DNA from: an uncultured Acholeplasmatales bacterium
GTDB lineage: Bacteria; Bacillota_I; Bacilli_A; ML615J-28; CAG-698
Assembly (NCBI GenBank): GCA_937877075.1
Contig: CALEGD010000076.1
Location: 1 to 22,447 of the forward strand
Length of the DNA: 22,447 nt
Direction: 5' to 3'
The notes beneath the pieces were generated by a model. The model was not told where the DNA came from and made no database searches. It was given only the letters and a program-made list of their open reading frames with translations. Numbering within the stretch: position 1 is the stretch's first letter; every line of letters begins with the position of its first letter. This document shows positions 1 to 7,103 of the stretch, one piece after another. A program made the translations under genes and the position numbers.

Positions 1-2
1 TG

Positions 3-71
3 CAGATTGAGAATTTCTATTACAAAAATCTTTTAGTTGCACAACAAATATCAGCCGGGAGATTAAAATAA
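3..71 (+). CDS. 3' end of an upstream gene (partial)
   Basis: A reading frame open from the left edge runs 22 codons to TAA at 69-71 and ends in ...VAQQISAGRLK. It contains no stops and has an ordinary amino-acid mix, so it may be the C-terminus of a gene that starts outside the window. It is too short to name, and the open frame could also be chance. Confidence 0.35.
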   Translation, partial: QIENFYYKNLLVAQQISAGRLK

Positions 72-113
72 AAAATATTAATATCTACTAAAAAATCAAC
101 AGAGGTTATGAAT

Positions 114-428
114 ATGAAAAAAGAACAATTTGTTTATCTCTTAGAGCTTGTTCCTCGTCTGCATGATGATAATAATTGGACTGAACAAGATGAAGATATT
201 GTAGAGAGACATTTTATAAGACTTAAAAATTATACCGATGAGGGTAAAGTGGTTCTTGCCGGAAGGACATTAAATCAGGCTTCAGATAGTTTCGGGTTAG
301 TTATTTTTGAAGCTGAATCGGAGGAAGAAGCTCGTAAGTTTATGATGGCGGACCCTGCAGTAGAAGAAGGTATTATGACTGCAAAACTCTTTCCATATAG
401 AATTGCTTTATTAAGAAAAAGCTATTAG
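114..428 (+). CDS. YciI-like (YCII-related domain) small protein
   Basis: A protein of about 104 residues with the ferredoxin-like layout of the YciI family: an N-terminal beta strand (QFVYLLELVP), a helix ending in a conserved H (ERHFIRLKNY), then the GKVVLAGRT strand, the FGLVIFEAESEEEARKFM strand-helix and the DPAV...G motif. Related proteins are small putative enzymes or ligand-binding proteins of unsettled function, sometimes tied to polyketide or dioxygenase chemistry. I chose ATG 114 over ATG 108 because AGAGG at 101-105 lies 8 bases before 114 but only 2 before 108. The next gene starts about 60 bases downstream, so the two may be co-transcribed. Confidence 0.8.
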   Translation: MKKEQFVYLLELVPRLHDDNNWTEQDEDIVERHFIRLKNYTDEGKVVLAGRTLNQASDSFGLVIFEAESEEEARKFMMADPAVEEGIMTAKLFPYRIALLRKSY

Positions 429-488
429 TTCTATCAACGGTTAGATGATTTTTATTACAAAAATATTTAAAGATGATTGGGGTTAATT

Positions 489-1154
489 ATGTTAGAAGAT
501 GTTTTTAAAGCAGTGGATGATTACATAAAAGAAAGAGTTGGGTTTGAAGATGATATATTAGTTAAGGTTAGAGAGTCAAGTCGTTTTTCAACAATGCCAG
601 ATGCAAATATTTCCCCAAACCAAGGAAAATTTCTCCAGATACTTGCGAAAGCATGCAATTCTTCAAATATCTTAGAAATAGGAACTTTAGTAGGATACAG
701 TACTATCTGGTTAGCGAGAGCCTTACAGGAAGGCGGTAAATTAATTACTATCGAATCTGAAGAAATAAATTATCATCTAGCATGCAAGAATATAAAAGAA
801 GCAAATTTTCATGGTGTAGTCACTATAAAAAAAGGCAAAGCACTGGACATATTACCGAAGATTTTCGAAAATCAGACTTTCGCCTTTGATTTTATTTTTA
901 TAGATGCCGATAAGCCTCCATATCTAGAATATTTAAAATGGGCTATCAAGATGGCCAGGAAAGGTTCTATTATTGTATTAGATAATGTAATTCGTAACGC
1001 CCAAATATTAGAACCGAATTCAACCGATCCCAAAGTTATTGGAGTTAAGAGATTGAACGATTATTTGAAAAACTGTAAAGAGGCCGATTTCACAATTCTC
1101 CAAATGGTTGGTGAAAAAGAATATGATGGAATGGCAATAGGAATAGTGAAGTAG
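489..1154 (+). CDS. SAM-dependent O-methyltransferase, family 3 (YrrM/CCoAOMT-like)
   Basis: A protein of 221 residues of the caffeoyl-CoA/catechol O-methyltransferase fold (Methyltransf_3), about the usual length. The SAM-binding motif I is LEIGTLVGYST at about residues 62-72, the acidic motif FIDADK lies at about 137-142, and the metal-binding pair DN in VLDNV is at about 165-166. The N-terminal ISPNQGKFL is also typical of the family. These enzymes methylate hydroxyls on small molecules or tRNA using Mg2+. In Bacillus the relative TrmR (YrrM) methylates 5-hydroxyuridine in tRNA, but the substrate here cannot be told. A TTG at 477 would extend the protein by four residues. ATG 489 has GGGG at 479-482 six bases upstream, so it is preferred. 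Confidence 0.85.
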   Translation: MLEDVFKAVDDYIKERVGFEDDILVKVRESSRFSTMPDANISPNQGKFLQILAKACNSSNILEIGTLVGYSTIWLARALQEGGKLITIESEEINYHLACKNIKEANFHGVVTIKKGKALDILPKIFENQTFAFDFIFIDADKPPYLEYLKWAIKMARKGSIIVLDNVIRNAQILEPNSTDPKVIGVKRLNDYLKNCKEADFTILQMVGEKEYDGMAIGIVK

Positions 1155-1231
1155 GATATTTTTTTATACTAAATACTTTTTTACATCTTTGATTAGAATA
1201 AATATTGTAATAATATTGGAGGAAAAAAACA

Positions 1232-2649
1232 ATGAATTTCACCGAATTTATGAAAGCAGTCCAAGATAGTCTAACTATTATGTCTGAAGAAGAGAAAACT
1301 AAATGGATACTTAATACAGTTCGAACTACAAAAGAGCATGAACGAATAAAGTTTTTAAATTCTCTAAATGGCAACCAGCGCTATAAAACAGTAATTTATG
1401 AAAAAAATAAGATAGAAGAATGGTGTAGAAAGGTAGAAGAAGGAGAAATTTATTTTGAAGCTAGTGGTTATGAAGAATATGACGGAAGTTATTGGGGTGG
1501 AGACTTTGTTTATGATTATTATGATATTTTTGGAATCAAAGAGGAGCTTTATAAAGCATTTCAAGTTGCGGAAGATTTGTTGTTTCAAAAAAAGTATGAG
1601 GAATAATCGGAATTATATAATCGACTTCTAAATATGTCTTTCTATGTACTCGATAGAGATAGTGAAGAATGGTATAAATTTGAGTTTGAGGAAGTCCTAG
1701 ATGAAATATCAAATCCCTTCGCTTACAAACAAGTCATCTTGAATGCTATGTATGCAATATATCAGTGTACTATGGGAAAGAAAAGAGCAGAGAATATATA
1801 TTTATTACTTATATGGAATAATTCCGAAAAATAAAATTAGAAGATATATTTCGAGTCGGGCCAGAAAAATTAGAGAGTATTGATTCCTTTATAGAGGAAT
1901 GGATTTCATATCTTGAACATATGGATGGCGATAGAGCCGGGGAGTTGCTCCTAGAGGCATGTTTATTTCAGGGCGGAATAAGATGTTTATGTGTAAAGAC
2001 CAAAACTGTCTATATTCAACATCCTTTTTTATTTAAACATGCATGCGAGTATTTATTAAAGGAAAATAAGGATTCAGAGTGTGAGAAACTAGGTTTAGAT
2101 GCAATCAGTGTTTTGCCTGACAACTTAATTATTCGTGTGGATATTGCGGATTTAACTGCAAGAGCTTCTATAAACCTAAAGCATCTTGAAGTAGCTTACA
2201 AATGTTGGGAAATAGCTTTTTTTTCGGATTCAACATTAAACAACTATCTGAGGTTATTTGAATTACCAAATTATGATAATATAACAAAAAAAGCTGCAAA
2301 ATTTGTTGAAACACTTATTGAAAACTTTGACGGAAACATTAGTAATAATAATAAACAAATGAGAAAAATTGTCTTTCTAGAGATGATAAAGATATTATTA
2401 AGTTTTTTAATGGAGTGTATGATTATATTTATGAAAAATGTAAAAAGGACAATTATTACTTAGGGTGGAGTAGTGAATTTAAAGGTATAGCAGTTCCGCT
2501 TTTTATTTTACTCTTGAATAAAAATAGAATTATTACAAAAGCAACAGAAAAACTTATAGCTAGTATTATTTATAGATTGGGATTTAGGGAAGATAATGTA
2601 ATAGACTTTTTTGATTTGTTTTTAAATTGGAAAGATAAACAAGTTGTAA
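1232..2649 (+). pseudogene. Broken large gene, unrecognised helical protein (stop plus two frameshifts)
   Basis: This is one gene now split into four pieces that join without gaps. It starts at ATG 1232 after GGAGG (1218-1222). An in-frame TAA at 1604-1606 interrupts KKYEE/SELYNRLL. At the A5 run 1827-1831 one extra A joins WNNSEK to IKLEDIFRVG. At the A5 run 2364-2368 one extra A joins KQMRK to NCLSRDDKD. The restored product is about 470 residues, rich in acidic and aromatic residues, with repeated helices that look TPR-like (for example LRLFELPNYDN, KCWEIAFFSDS). From memory it resembles long uncharacterised clostridial proteins with a WC.K.E.GE.YF motif near residue 70, but I cannot name a family. 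Its 3' end runs straight into merR coding sequence at about 2645, which suggests that a deletion fused the two. Confidence 0.75.
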
Positions 2650-2956
2650 CAAATCAAGGAAGTAGCCGACCTAGTCGGCATCAGCGTTCGCACTCTTCAT
2701 TATTGTGATGAAATAGATTTATTAAAACCCGGTGAAGTTTCCGATACTGGAATTTTACGAAGATGATCTCGATATTCTCGAACAAATCCTCATCTTTAAA
2801 GAAATGGGATTTCCTTTAAATGTAATCAAAGAAATAATCAATAACCCTAGTTTTGAGAAAGAAGAAGCATTGAAGATGCAACACTTTATGTTGCTTGAGA
2901 AAAAGAAGCAAATCGACCAGATGTTATTAACGGTTGAAAAAACTATGAAGTATTTG

Positions 2957-2963
2957 AAAGGAG
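2957..2963 (+). promoter_or_regulatory. Internal ribosome binding site for a stand-alone TipAS domain
   Basis: AAAGGAG sits 8 bases before ATG 2972, exactly at the boundary between the MerR coiled-coil helix and the TipAS domain. In Streptomyces tipA, TipAS is made from an in-frame internal start in the same way. The match of site and domain border is seen directly; use of the site is inferred. Confidence 0.65.
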
Positions 2964-2971
2964 AAATTAAG

Positions 2972-3379
2972 ATGTCAAATAAAGAAAAATTCGAAGACTT
3001 TAATTTTTCGAAAAATCCATATGAAGATGAAGCAAGAAAACGTTGGGGAAATGAAACTGTAGATGCAGCTAATTCTCGAGTAAAAAATATATCAAAAGCT
3101 GAAAAACAGGAATTTGGCAAGAAGTTTAATTCAGTTTACAAAAACTTAGCATCAATCCGTCATTTAAAACCTGATTCAACTGAAGCTCAAGCAGGGATTA
3201 AAGAATGGTTTCATTTACTTAATCAAATGGGAAATTATTCACTTGAAGCTTTTAAAAACCTTGGTCAGATGTATGTTGATGATATTCGCTTTACAAAAAA
3301 TATTGATAAATTCGGCGAAGGACTAGCCAAATTTATGTGCGAGGCAATGGCTGTCTTTTCTAAAATAAATCAAAAATGA
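2972..3379 (+). CDS. Possible stand-alone TipAS-like antibiotic-binding protein (internal start)
   Basis: This frame is uninterrupted from ATG 2972 to TGA 3377-3379 and encodes 135 residues, close to the 144 of Streptomyces TipAS. It begins MSNKEKFEDFNF and carries the whole all-helical TipAS fold, including the W of RKRWGNE and the helix EWFHLLNQMGNYS. TipAS traps thiopeptide antibiotics and, as a free domain, acts as a drug-sequestering protein in Streptomyces. Here the upstream HTH part is destroyed, so this segment may be all that survives. No clear promoter lies just ahead, so expression would depend on transcription from upstream. It is otherwise just the tail of the pseudogene. Confidence 0.5.
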   Translation: MSNKEKFEDFNFSKNPYEDEARKRWGNETVDAANSRVKNISKAEKQEFGKKFNSVYKNLASIRHLKPDSTEAQAGIKEWFHLLNQMGNYSLEAFKNLGQMYVDDIRFTKNIDKFGEGLAKFMCEAMAVFSKINQK

Positions 3380-3414
3380 TTTATCATTGACTTAATATTT
3401 AGCTTCTAAAATGA

Positions 3415-3444
3415 TTGACAAAACCCTCTTAATAAGTGTAAAAT
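3415..3444 (+). promoter_or_regulatory. Sigma-A-type promoter for the GyrI-like gene
   Basis: A perfect -35 box TTGACA (3415-3420), an 18-base spacer and a -10 box TAAAAT (3439-3444) lie about 40 bases before ATG 3481. Confidence 0.7.
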
Positions 3445-3480
3445 TATGTTGTCAAATTTAATATAAGAGAGGATAAGAAA

Positions 3481-3999
3481 ATGGCAGAAGTTATTAAGGT
3501 TTATAGACAATCTGTTCCCGAAATGCGTTTCATTGGAAAAAATTATGGAAACGAAGATCGGGTCGGCGGAGGATTCGGAAAACAATGGGAAGAATGGTTT
3601 TCTCATGGTTGGTTTGAAGTATTAGAAAAAAATTGCGATGCCAAAGCAGTTTATGAAGATGGTGATGCATATATCGGTCTTATGCGTTGGAAAGAAGGGG
3701 AACCTTTCGAATATTGGATCGGTATGTTCTGTCCTAAAGATTCAATAGTTCCCGAGGGTTATTCATTTGTTGATTTTGAGGAATCTGATCTTGGTGTTGC
3801 TTGGTTATACGGTAAACCTGAGGAGGTTTATTGCCAAGAGGATAAATGTGCCGACAGGTGTTTTGAAGAAGGATTGAAAATTATTCCGGATGAACAAGGG
3901 GCTTATTGGTTTTTTGAACGTTATGTTTGTCCAAGATTTACAACTCCGGATGAACACGGGAATATAATATTAGATATTTGTCACTATATAGAAAAATAG
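3481..3999 (+). CDS. GyrI-like / effector-binding domain protein
   Basis: An intact protein of 172 residues starting at ATG 3481, preceded by AGAGAGGAT about 8 bases upstream and by its own promoter. It begins with the strand of GyrI/Rob-type effector-binding folds (VIKVYRQSVPEMRFIGKNYG). It then has the conserved YIGLMRWKEGEPFEYWIGMF block and ends FFERYVCPRFTTPDE followed by a C-terminal strand. Many Firmicutes carry this stand-alone domain, often labelled AraC-type effector-binding. It probably binds or hydrolyses small cyclic or drug-like molecules, but there is no HTH, so it is not itself a transcription factor. It is the only undamaged full-length gene between the broken merR-tipA and the broken abiE genes. 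Confidence 0.75.
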   Translation: MAEVIKVYRQSVPEMRFIGKNYGNEDRVGGGFGKQWEEWFSHGWFEVLEKNCDAKAVYEDGDAYIGLMRWKEGEPFEYWIGMFCPKDSIVPEGYSFVDFEESDLGVAWLYGKPEEVYCQEDKCADRCFEEGLKIIPDEQGAYWFFERYVCPRFTTPDEHGNIILDICHYIEK

Positions 4000-4010
4000 T
4001 GACTTTTCTT
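3980..4010 (+). terminator. Rho-independent terminator overlapping the stop codon
   Basis: An 8-bp stem GTCACTAT (3980-3987) / ATAGTGAC (3996-4003), with an 8-base loop and followed by TTTTCTT. The right arm contains the TAG stop at 3997-3999. Confidence 0.7.
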
Positions 4011-4018
4011 ATATCTGA

Positions 4019-4288
4019 TTACTGTATATTAATAGAGAAAATGGAATAACCTACAAATTCCTTCCATCAAAATTAAGGGAAGGTATTATATTACCGAAGA
4101 ATTCATATGGGTTACGGGTTACTACACTTGAACGCACAGTTATTGATAGTATAAAAGACCTTGAAAAAATAGGTAAAAGTACTCGCTATTTAACAAAAGA
4201 AAGTTCGAAATTTTCTAATGATTGGAGATTGGTAGTAGCAGATAATTTGTCTCAATTGATCGACCAAGGAGGTAATTCTCTTGTATAA
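4019..4288 (+). pseudogene. abiEi: AbiEi-like antitoxin remnant (C-terminal part only)
   Basis: An open frame of about 89 codons without a start encodes the C-terminal domain of an AbiEi-type antitoxin/repressor. It reads KFLPSKLREG, then the family hallmark GLRVTTLERTVIDSIKDLEK, and ends DQGGNSLV before TAA 4286-4288. The N-terminal winged-helix half is missing, and the region after DLEKIG looks shortened. In intact systems AbiEi represses the operon and neutralises AbiEii. The stop overlaps the TTG start of the following abiEii by a few bases, the usual operon arrangement. The gene is cut off just after the terminator of the upstream gene, which suggests a deletion or insertion junction near 4010. 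Confidence 0.75.
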
Positions 4289-5168
4289 ATATGATAAAAA
4301 CTATATTTCTAAAAGAACATTTAAATATGGATATAATCGTGACACATTGGAAAAGGTCTATTGATTAGCAGACATTTTAGAAAATCTTAACAAAGATGCC
4401 AGGTTTAAGGGTAAATTAGCATTAATATTTAATCTTCCTAGGTTATCTGTTGATATAGATTTTGATTATTTAGAAAATGTCAGTAAAGAAGAAATGCTTA
4501 AAAAAGGAAAATAATAAATGCCTCACTTGCGGATTTTATGGAGCAAAAAGGTTATCACTTAAGTCCAAAAACAAAAAATCCACATAGTATTGATTCATGG
4601 TTATATGATTATATAAATCTTGGCGGCAACAAGGATAACATAAAAATTGAAATTTATTATTCTTTAAGATCACATATCTTTCCCGCTATAGAAACACAAA
4701 TAAACGGAACATTAACAGTATTGAAATATTTGGTAGTAAGATTTATGCACTTTTTAGTAGGCGTGCAGCAAGAGATTTATACGATTTATATAATAGGATT
4801 AAATTTGGATTATTCGATGATATAGAAAAACAACTTCTTCGAAAGTGCGTTGTGTTTTATTCAGCCTTAAAAAAACTTTTGATACAAAAGTTATTGACCG
4901 TATAACTATTTATAATATAAAAACAAGTTTACTTCCTGTTTTGACTAGAAATGATATATTTGATTTGGATAACGTAAAAAAGATTGTTAAAAGTTATCGT
5001 TATCTGCCTGAATTAATGGTATTAACTAAATCTGAGAAAGAATTCCTTGAATATTTTGAAAGAAATGAATATCGAAGAGAATTGGTGTTTAATGATGATG
5101 AAATAATTGCTCATATAAAAAATCATCCAATGGCATTATGGAGGGTAAAACAAAAGGTTAGACAGTGA
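4281..5168 (+). pseudogene. abiEii: AbiEii-like nucleotidyltransferase toxin, heavily mutated
   Basis: The gene would start at TTG 4281, with AAGGAGG (4267-4272) upstream. Recognisable AbiEii segments appear in order: GYNRDTLEKVY; LPRLSVDIDFDY; KNPHSIDSWLYDY with GGNKDNIKIEI; EIFGSKIYAL; RRAARDLYDL; and the C-terminal IKNHPMALWR. Lesions are: TGA at 4362-4364; loss of about nine codons at about 4419-4427, which removes the GGT/S-type catalytic motif expected between KLAL and IFNLPRLS; a frameshift at the A6 run 4500-4505; a frame change near 4721; and a frameshift at the A7 run 4869-4875. The AbiEii toxin is a nucleotidyltransferase used in phage defence and plasmid maintenance. This copy cannot be active. 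Confidence 0.9.
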
Positions 5169-5182
5169 ACGCTAGATTTTCC

Positions 5183-5209
5183 ACCAATAGGAGTAAGTTA
5201 TTGGTTTTA
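5183..5209 (+). terminator. Possible weak terminator after the abiE remnant
   Basis: A 7-bp stem ACCAATA (5183-5189) / TATTGGT (5199-5205), followed by a short T run. Confidence 0.45.
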
Positions 5210-5220
5210 TGGTTAAAAAA

Positions 5221-5249
5221 TTGATTACTGTTTTGAGAAGTGTTATAAT
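5221..5249 (+). promoter_or_regulatory. Promoter of the AAC(6')-DUF1905-DUF1801-Imm5 operon
   Basis: TTGATT (5221-5226), a 17-base spacer and a perfect TATAAT (5244-5249) lie 23 bases before ATG 5273. Confidence 0.75.
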
Positions 5250-5272
5250 ATTCCTAGTACAAGGAGTAAAAA

Positions 5273-5704
5273 ATGATAGTTCCAGTTACGAAAGAAAATG
5301 AAAGAATCTGGGCAGAATTATGCGTCGCCCTCTGGCCTGATAATAGCATTGATGATATGCTTAAAGAACGGGATTTGGGAAATCTACCAAATGAGTTTTT
5401 ATATATTTATAATGGCGAAGCACTGGCTTTTATCAGTTTATCATTAAGAAATGATTATGTAGAGGGGACTGATTCAAGCCCCGTAGGCTATCTTGAAGGA
5501 ATTTATGTAAAACCGGAATGGCGCGGAAAAGGTATTGGAAGAGAATTAGTTGAATTTGCAAAAAGGTGGTCGCGAGACCAAGGCTGTTTCCAGCTTGCTT
5601 CTGATTGTGAACTTGATAATAAAAGCAGTGAGATATTTCATAATAAAATGGGCTTTAAAGAAGCAAATCGAATCATTTGTTATACAATGGATTTGAAAAA
5701 TTAA
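5273..5704 (+). CDS. AAC(6')-like aminoglycoside N-acetyltransferase (GNAT)
   Basis: A GNAT enzyme of 143 residues that uses acetyl-CoA. The pattern fits the AAC(6') aminoglycoside group more than generic GNATs: ALWPD near the N-terminus, then SLRNDYVEGT, SSPVGYLEGIYV, the acetyl-CoA pyrophosphate loop WRGKGIGREL, and ASDCELDN followed by the IFHNKMGFKE helix. Length is as expected for AAC(6')-I enzymes (about 145 residues). ATG 5273 has AAGGAG (5261-5266) six bases upstream. It is first in a likely operon and has its own strong promoter. Whether it modifies a drug or a different amine cannot be judged by eye; similar chromosomal enzymes give little or no resistance. Confidence 0.75.
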   Translation: MIVPVTKENERIWAELCVALWPDNSIDDMLKERDLGNLPNEFLYIYNGEALAFISLSLRNDYVEGTDSSPVGYLEGIYVKPEWRGKGIGRELVEFAKRWSRDQGCFQLASDCELDNKSSEIFHNKMGFKEANRIICYTMDLKN

Positions 5705-5735
5705 GTGATTATTTATAGAAAGGTGATAATTCTTT

Positions 5736-6023
5736 ATGAATAAAAAGACTTATGAGTTTGAAGCCGTTATTCAGAAGGTTCCCGATATAGACGGTGCATA
5801 TATCAGATTCCCTTATGATATGAAAGCTGAATTTGGTAAGGGAAGAGTAAAAGTCCATTCGACATTTGACGGTGTACCTTATGATGGAAGTATTGTTAAT
5901 ATGGGTATAAAAGATGCTGATGGATCGATTTGTTATATCATAGGTTTAAGAAAAGATATCCGTGCAGCTATCGGCAAAAAACCAGGTGATATCGTTAAAG
6001 TTACAATTACAGAAAGGTTATAG
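5736..6023 (+). CDS. DUF1905 protein
   Basis: A 95-residue protein matching the DUF1905 beta-barrel layout: FEAVIQKVPDIDGAYIRFP, then VKVHSTFDGVPYDGSIV, then YIIGLRKDIRAAIGKKPGD and a final VKVTI strand. No enzymatic residues are obvious; the family has no settled function and often occurs fused to or beside DUF1801-like or YdeI-type domains. ATG 5736 has AGAAAGGTGAT (5717-5726) upstream. It lies 31 bases after the AAC(6')-like gene and 8 bases before the next, so it is operonic. Confidence 0.85.
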   Translation: MNKKTYEFEAVIQKVPDIDGAYIRFPYDMKAEFGKGRVKVHSTFDGVPYDGSIVNMGIKDADGSICYIIGLRKDIRAAIGKKPGDIVKVTITERL

Positions 6024-6031
6024 GTTATCTT

Positions 6032-6442
6032 ATGTGGCAATGTCCAAACTGTAAACGTGAGTTTGCGAAACAAAATCAAAACCATTATTGTGGTGAGTTA
6101 CCAAAAACAATTGATTCATATATTGAAGCCCAAGTGGAATCTGCTCAACCTTATTTAAAGCAAATTCATAATACAATCCGTAACGCACTTCCGGAAGCGG
6201 AAGAACGTATTTCTTGGCAGATGCCAACATTTTGGAAGAAACAAAATGTTATTCATTTTTCTGCTGCTAAAAACCATATTGGTTTATATCCCGGTGAAAA
6301 GGCAATAATAAATTTTAGTAATAGATTACAAGATTATAAAACCACCAAAGGGGCTATCCAATTTCCTTATAACAAACCTCTTCCCTTAGATTTGATTGCA
6401 GAGATTGCAATCTGGTGTTATAAAACCGGAAATCATCATTAA
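6032..6442 (+). CDS. Zinc-ribbon plus DUF1801-like (YdhG-type) protein
   Basis: A 136-residue protein with two parts. Residues 1-20 hold a likely zinc site, CPNC (4-7) with HYC about 12 residues later. Residues 25-136 are DUF1801-like: IDSYIEAQ, then LKQIHNTIRNALPEAEERISWQMP, FSAAKNHIGLYPG and the closing IQFPYNKPLP. DUF1801 proteins resemble frataxin-fold or iron-chaperone-like proteins (YdhG); their role is not established. Its start is only 8 bases after the DUF1905 stop, with a weak AGG at 6022-6024, so it is probably translated by coupling. The pairing with DUF1905 suggests the two work together. Confidence 0.75.
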   Translation: MWQCPNCKREFAKQNQNHYCGELPKTIDSYIEAQVESAQPYLKQIHNTIRNALPEAEERISWQMPTFWKKQNVIHFSAAKNHIGLYPGEKAIINFSNRLQDYKTTKGAIQFPYNKPLPLDLIAEIAIWCYKTGNHH

Positions 6443-6453
6443 CGGAGTAGACT

Positions 6454-6978
6454 ATGGCAAAGATTAGAAAGATGTTGAACGATTGGGATGCGCCCTATAT
6501 TCAGTCACTGGTAAACTTGATTGAAACCCAAAGTGAGAAAACACTTACTAAGTGGGTTTTGGACTACTCTGAACAGTTATTATTGCCACTTTGGATTAAA
6601 TACTACCCGGATGATCTCCGTCCGGAAGTGGCTCTAAATGCTGCTTCCAGGTATTTATCCGGAGAAATTAAACTCCAAGAAGCTAAAAAGGCAATTAATG
6701 AATGCCGCGATGCTGCCCGAATTGCAGAGGAACCTGTTGCCCAAACGGCAGCCAGAGCAATAGGTCAATCTGCAGCAACAATTTACTCAGCAAGGGAATG
6801 TATCGGACTCCCCTTATACGGAGCTCTAGCAATTGCTTATGAAATAATTGGAACTAGTGCTCCCTGGGAGCAAGTAGAAAAATCTGCTGCTAATGAATGT
6901 AGAAAAATGCTTGCTGCTCTTTCTGCCATTGCCATTAAAAATGAATTAAACCCAGCTAAAATAGATTGGAACTGCTGA
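6454..6978 (+). CDS. Imm5-like putative immunity protein
   Basis: An all-helical 174-residue protein with the features of the Imm5 immunity family: KWVLDYSEQLLLPLW, YYPDDLRPEVALNAAS, then a sugar-free alanine-rich core with RYLSGEIKL, AINECRDAARIAEE and the stretch AAARAIGQSAATIYS. Imm5 was proposed from comparative genomics as an antidote to polymorphic toxins. No toxin gene or secretion-tagged partner is next to it, so here it is an orphan and the immunity role is only inferred. ATG 6454 has CGGAG about 6 bases upstream and follows the DUF1801-like gene by 11 bases. It is last in the operon, ahead of a terminator. Its alanine and glutamate content is higher than that of its neighbours. Confidence 0.75.
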   Translation: MAKIRKMLNDWDAPYIQSLVNLIETQSEKTLTKWVLDYSEQLLLPLWIKYYPDDLRPEVALNAASRYLSGEIKLQEAKKAINECRDAARIAEEPVAQTAARAIGQSAATIYSARECIGLPLYGALAIAYEIIGTSAPWEQVEKSAANECRKMLAALSAIAIKNELNPAKIDWNC

Positions 6979-6991
6979 GCTATATAAAAGG

Positions 6992-7026
6992 AAAAAGACA
7001 TTATGATTAATCCTAATGTCTTTTTT
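6992..7026 (+). terminator. Rho-independent terminator of the accessory operon
   Basis: A perfect stem AAAAAGACATTA (6992-7003) / TAATGTCTTTTT (7014-7025) with a 10-base loop and a T run. Confidence 0.85.
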
Positions 7027-7056
7027 ATATATTATGAAAATTATTATAATAAAATG

Positions 7057-7086
7057 TTGACAATAGTGTATGACATACAGTATAAT
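7057..7086 (+). promoter_or_regulatory. Consensus promoter of padR-HAAS
   Basis: TTGACA (7057-7062), an 18-base spacer and TATAAT (7081-7086) lie 18 bases before the GTG start. The spacer contains the palindrome described in the next entry. Confidence 0.85.
7067..7079 (+). promoter_or_regulatory. Probable PadR operator (autoregulation)
   Basis: TGTATG-A-CATACA is a perfect 6-bp inverted repeat around one central base. It lies between the -35 and -10 boxes of the padR promoter, where a bound repressor would block RNA polymerase. Its TGTA/TACA arms resemble known PadR sites. Binding is inferred. Confidence 0.6.
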
Positions 7087-7103
7087 ATAGTGGAGGTGAT
7101 TAA

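Larger units (their letters stand above)
2650..3379 (+). pseudogene. MerR-family regulator with TipAS domain, N-terminus disrupted
   Basis: Codons from 2650 encode a MerR winged-helix start (QIKEVADLVGISVRTLHY, then DEIDLLKP), but no start codon precedes it: TTG-TAA stands where Met-Tyr would be. At about 2752 the frame breaks between the SDTG turn and FYEDDLDILEQIL, losing roughly two codons minus a base, and the first frame stops at TGA 2764. The rest continues in the second frame through the MerR dimer helix (about 2780-2960) into a TipAS effector-binding domain (EDEARKRWG, the HLKPDS turn, then MGNYSLEAFKNLGQMYVDD). Intact relatives (TipA, Mta, SkgA) bind drugs through TipAS and activate efflux or resistance genes. 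The intact regulator cannot be made, although the C-terminal domain may be (see the entry at 2972). Confidence 0.85.

Noticed and set aside
1827..1831. Programmed frameshifting at the A-runs in place of mutations.
   Set aside because: The runs are short (A5-A7), lack a canonical slippery heptamer with a downstream structure that I can see, and the same genes carry stops and deletions.
4362..4364. TGA might encode Trp, as in mycoplasmas, which would rescue abiEii here.
   Set aside because: Intact genes in the window use TGG for Trp and several end at TGA at the expected C-terminus. The position also fits Arg (CGA to TGA) better, and the gene has other lesions.
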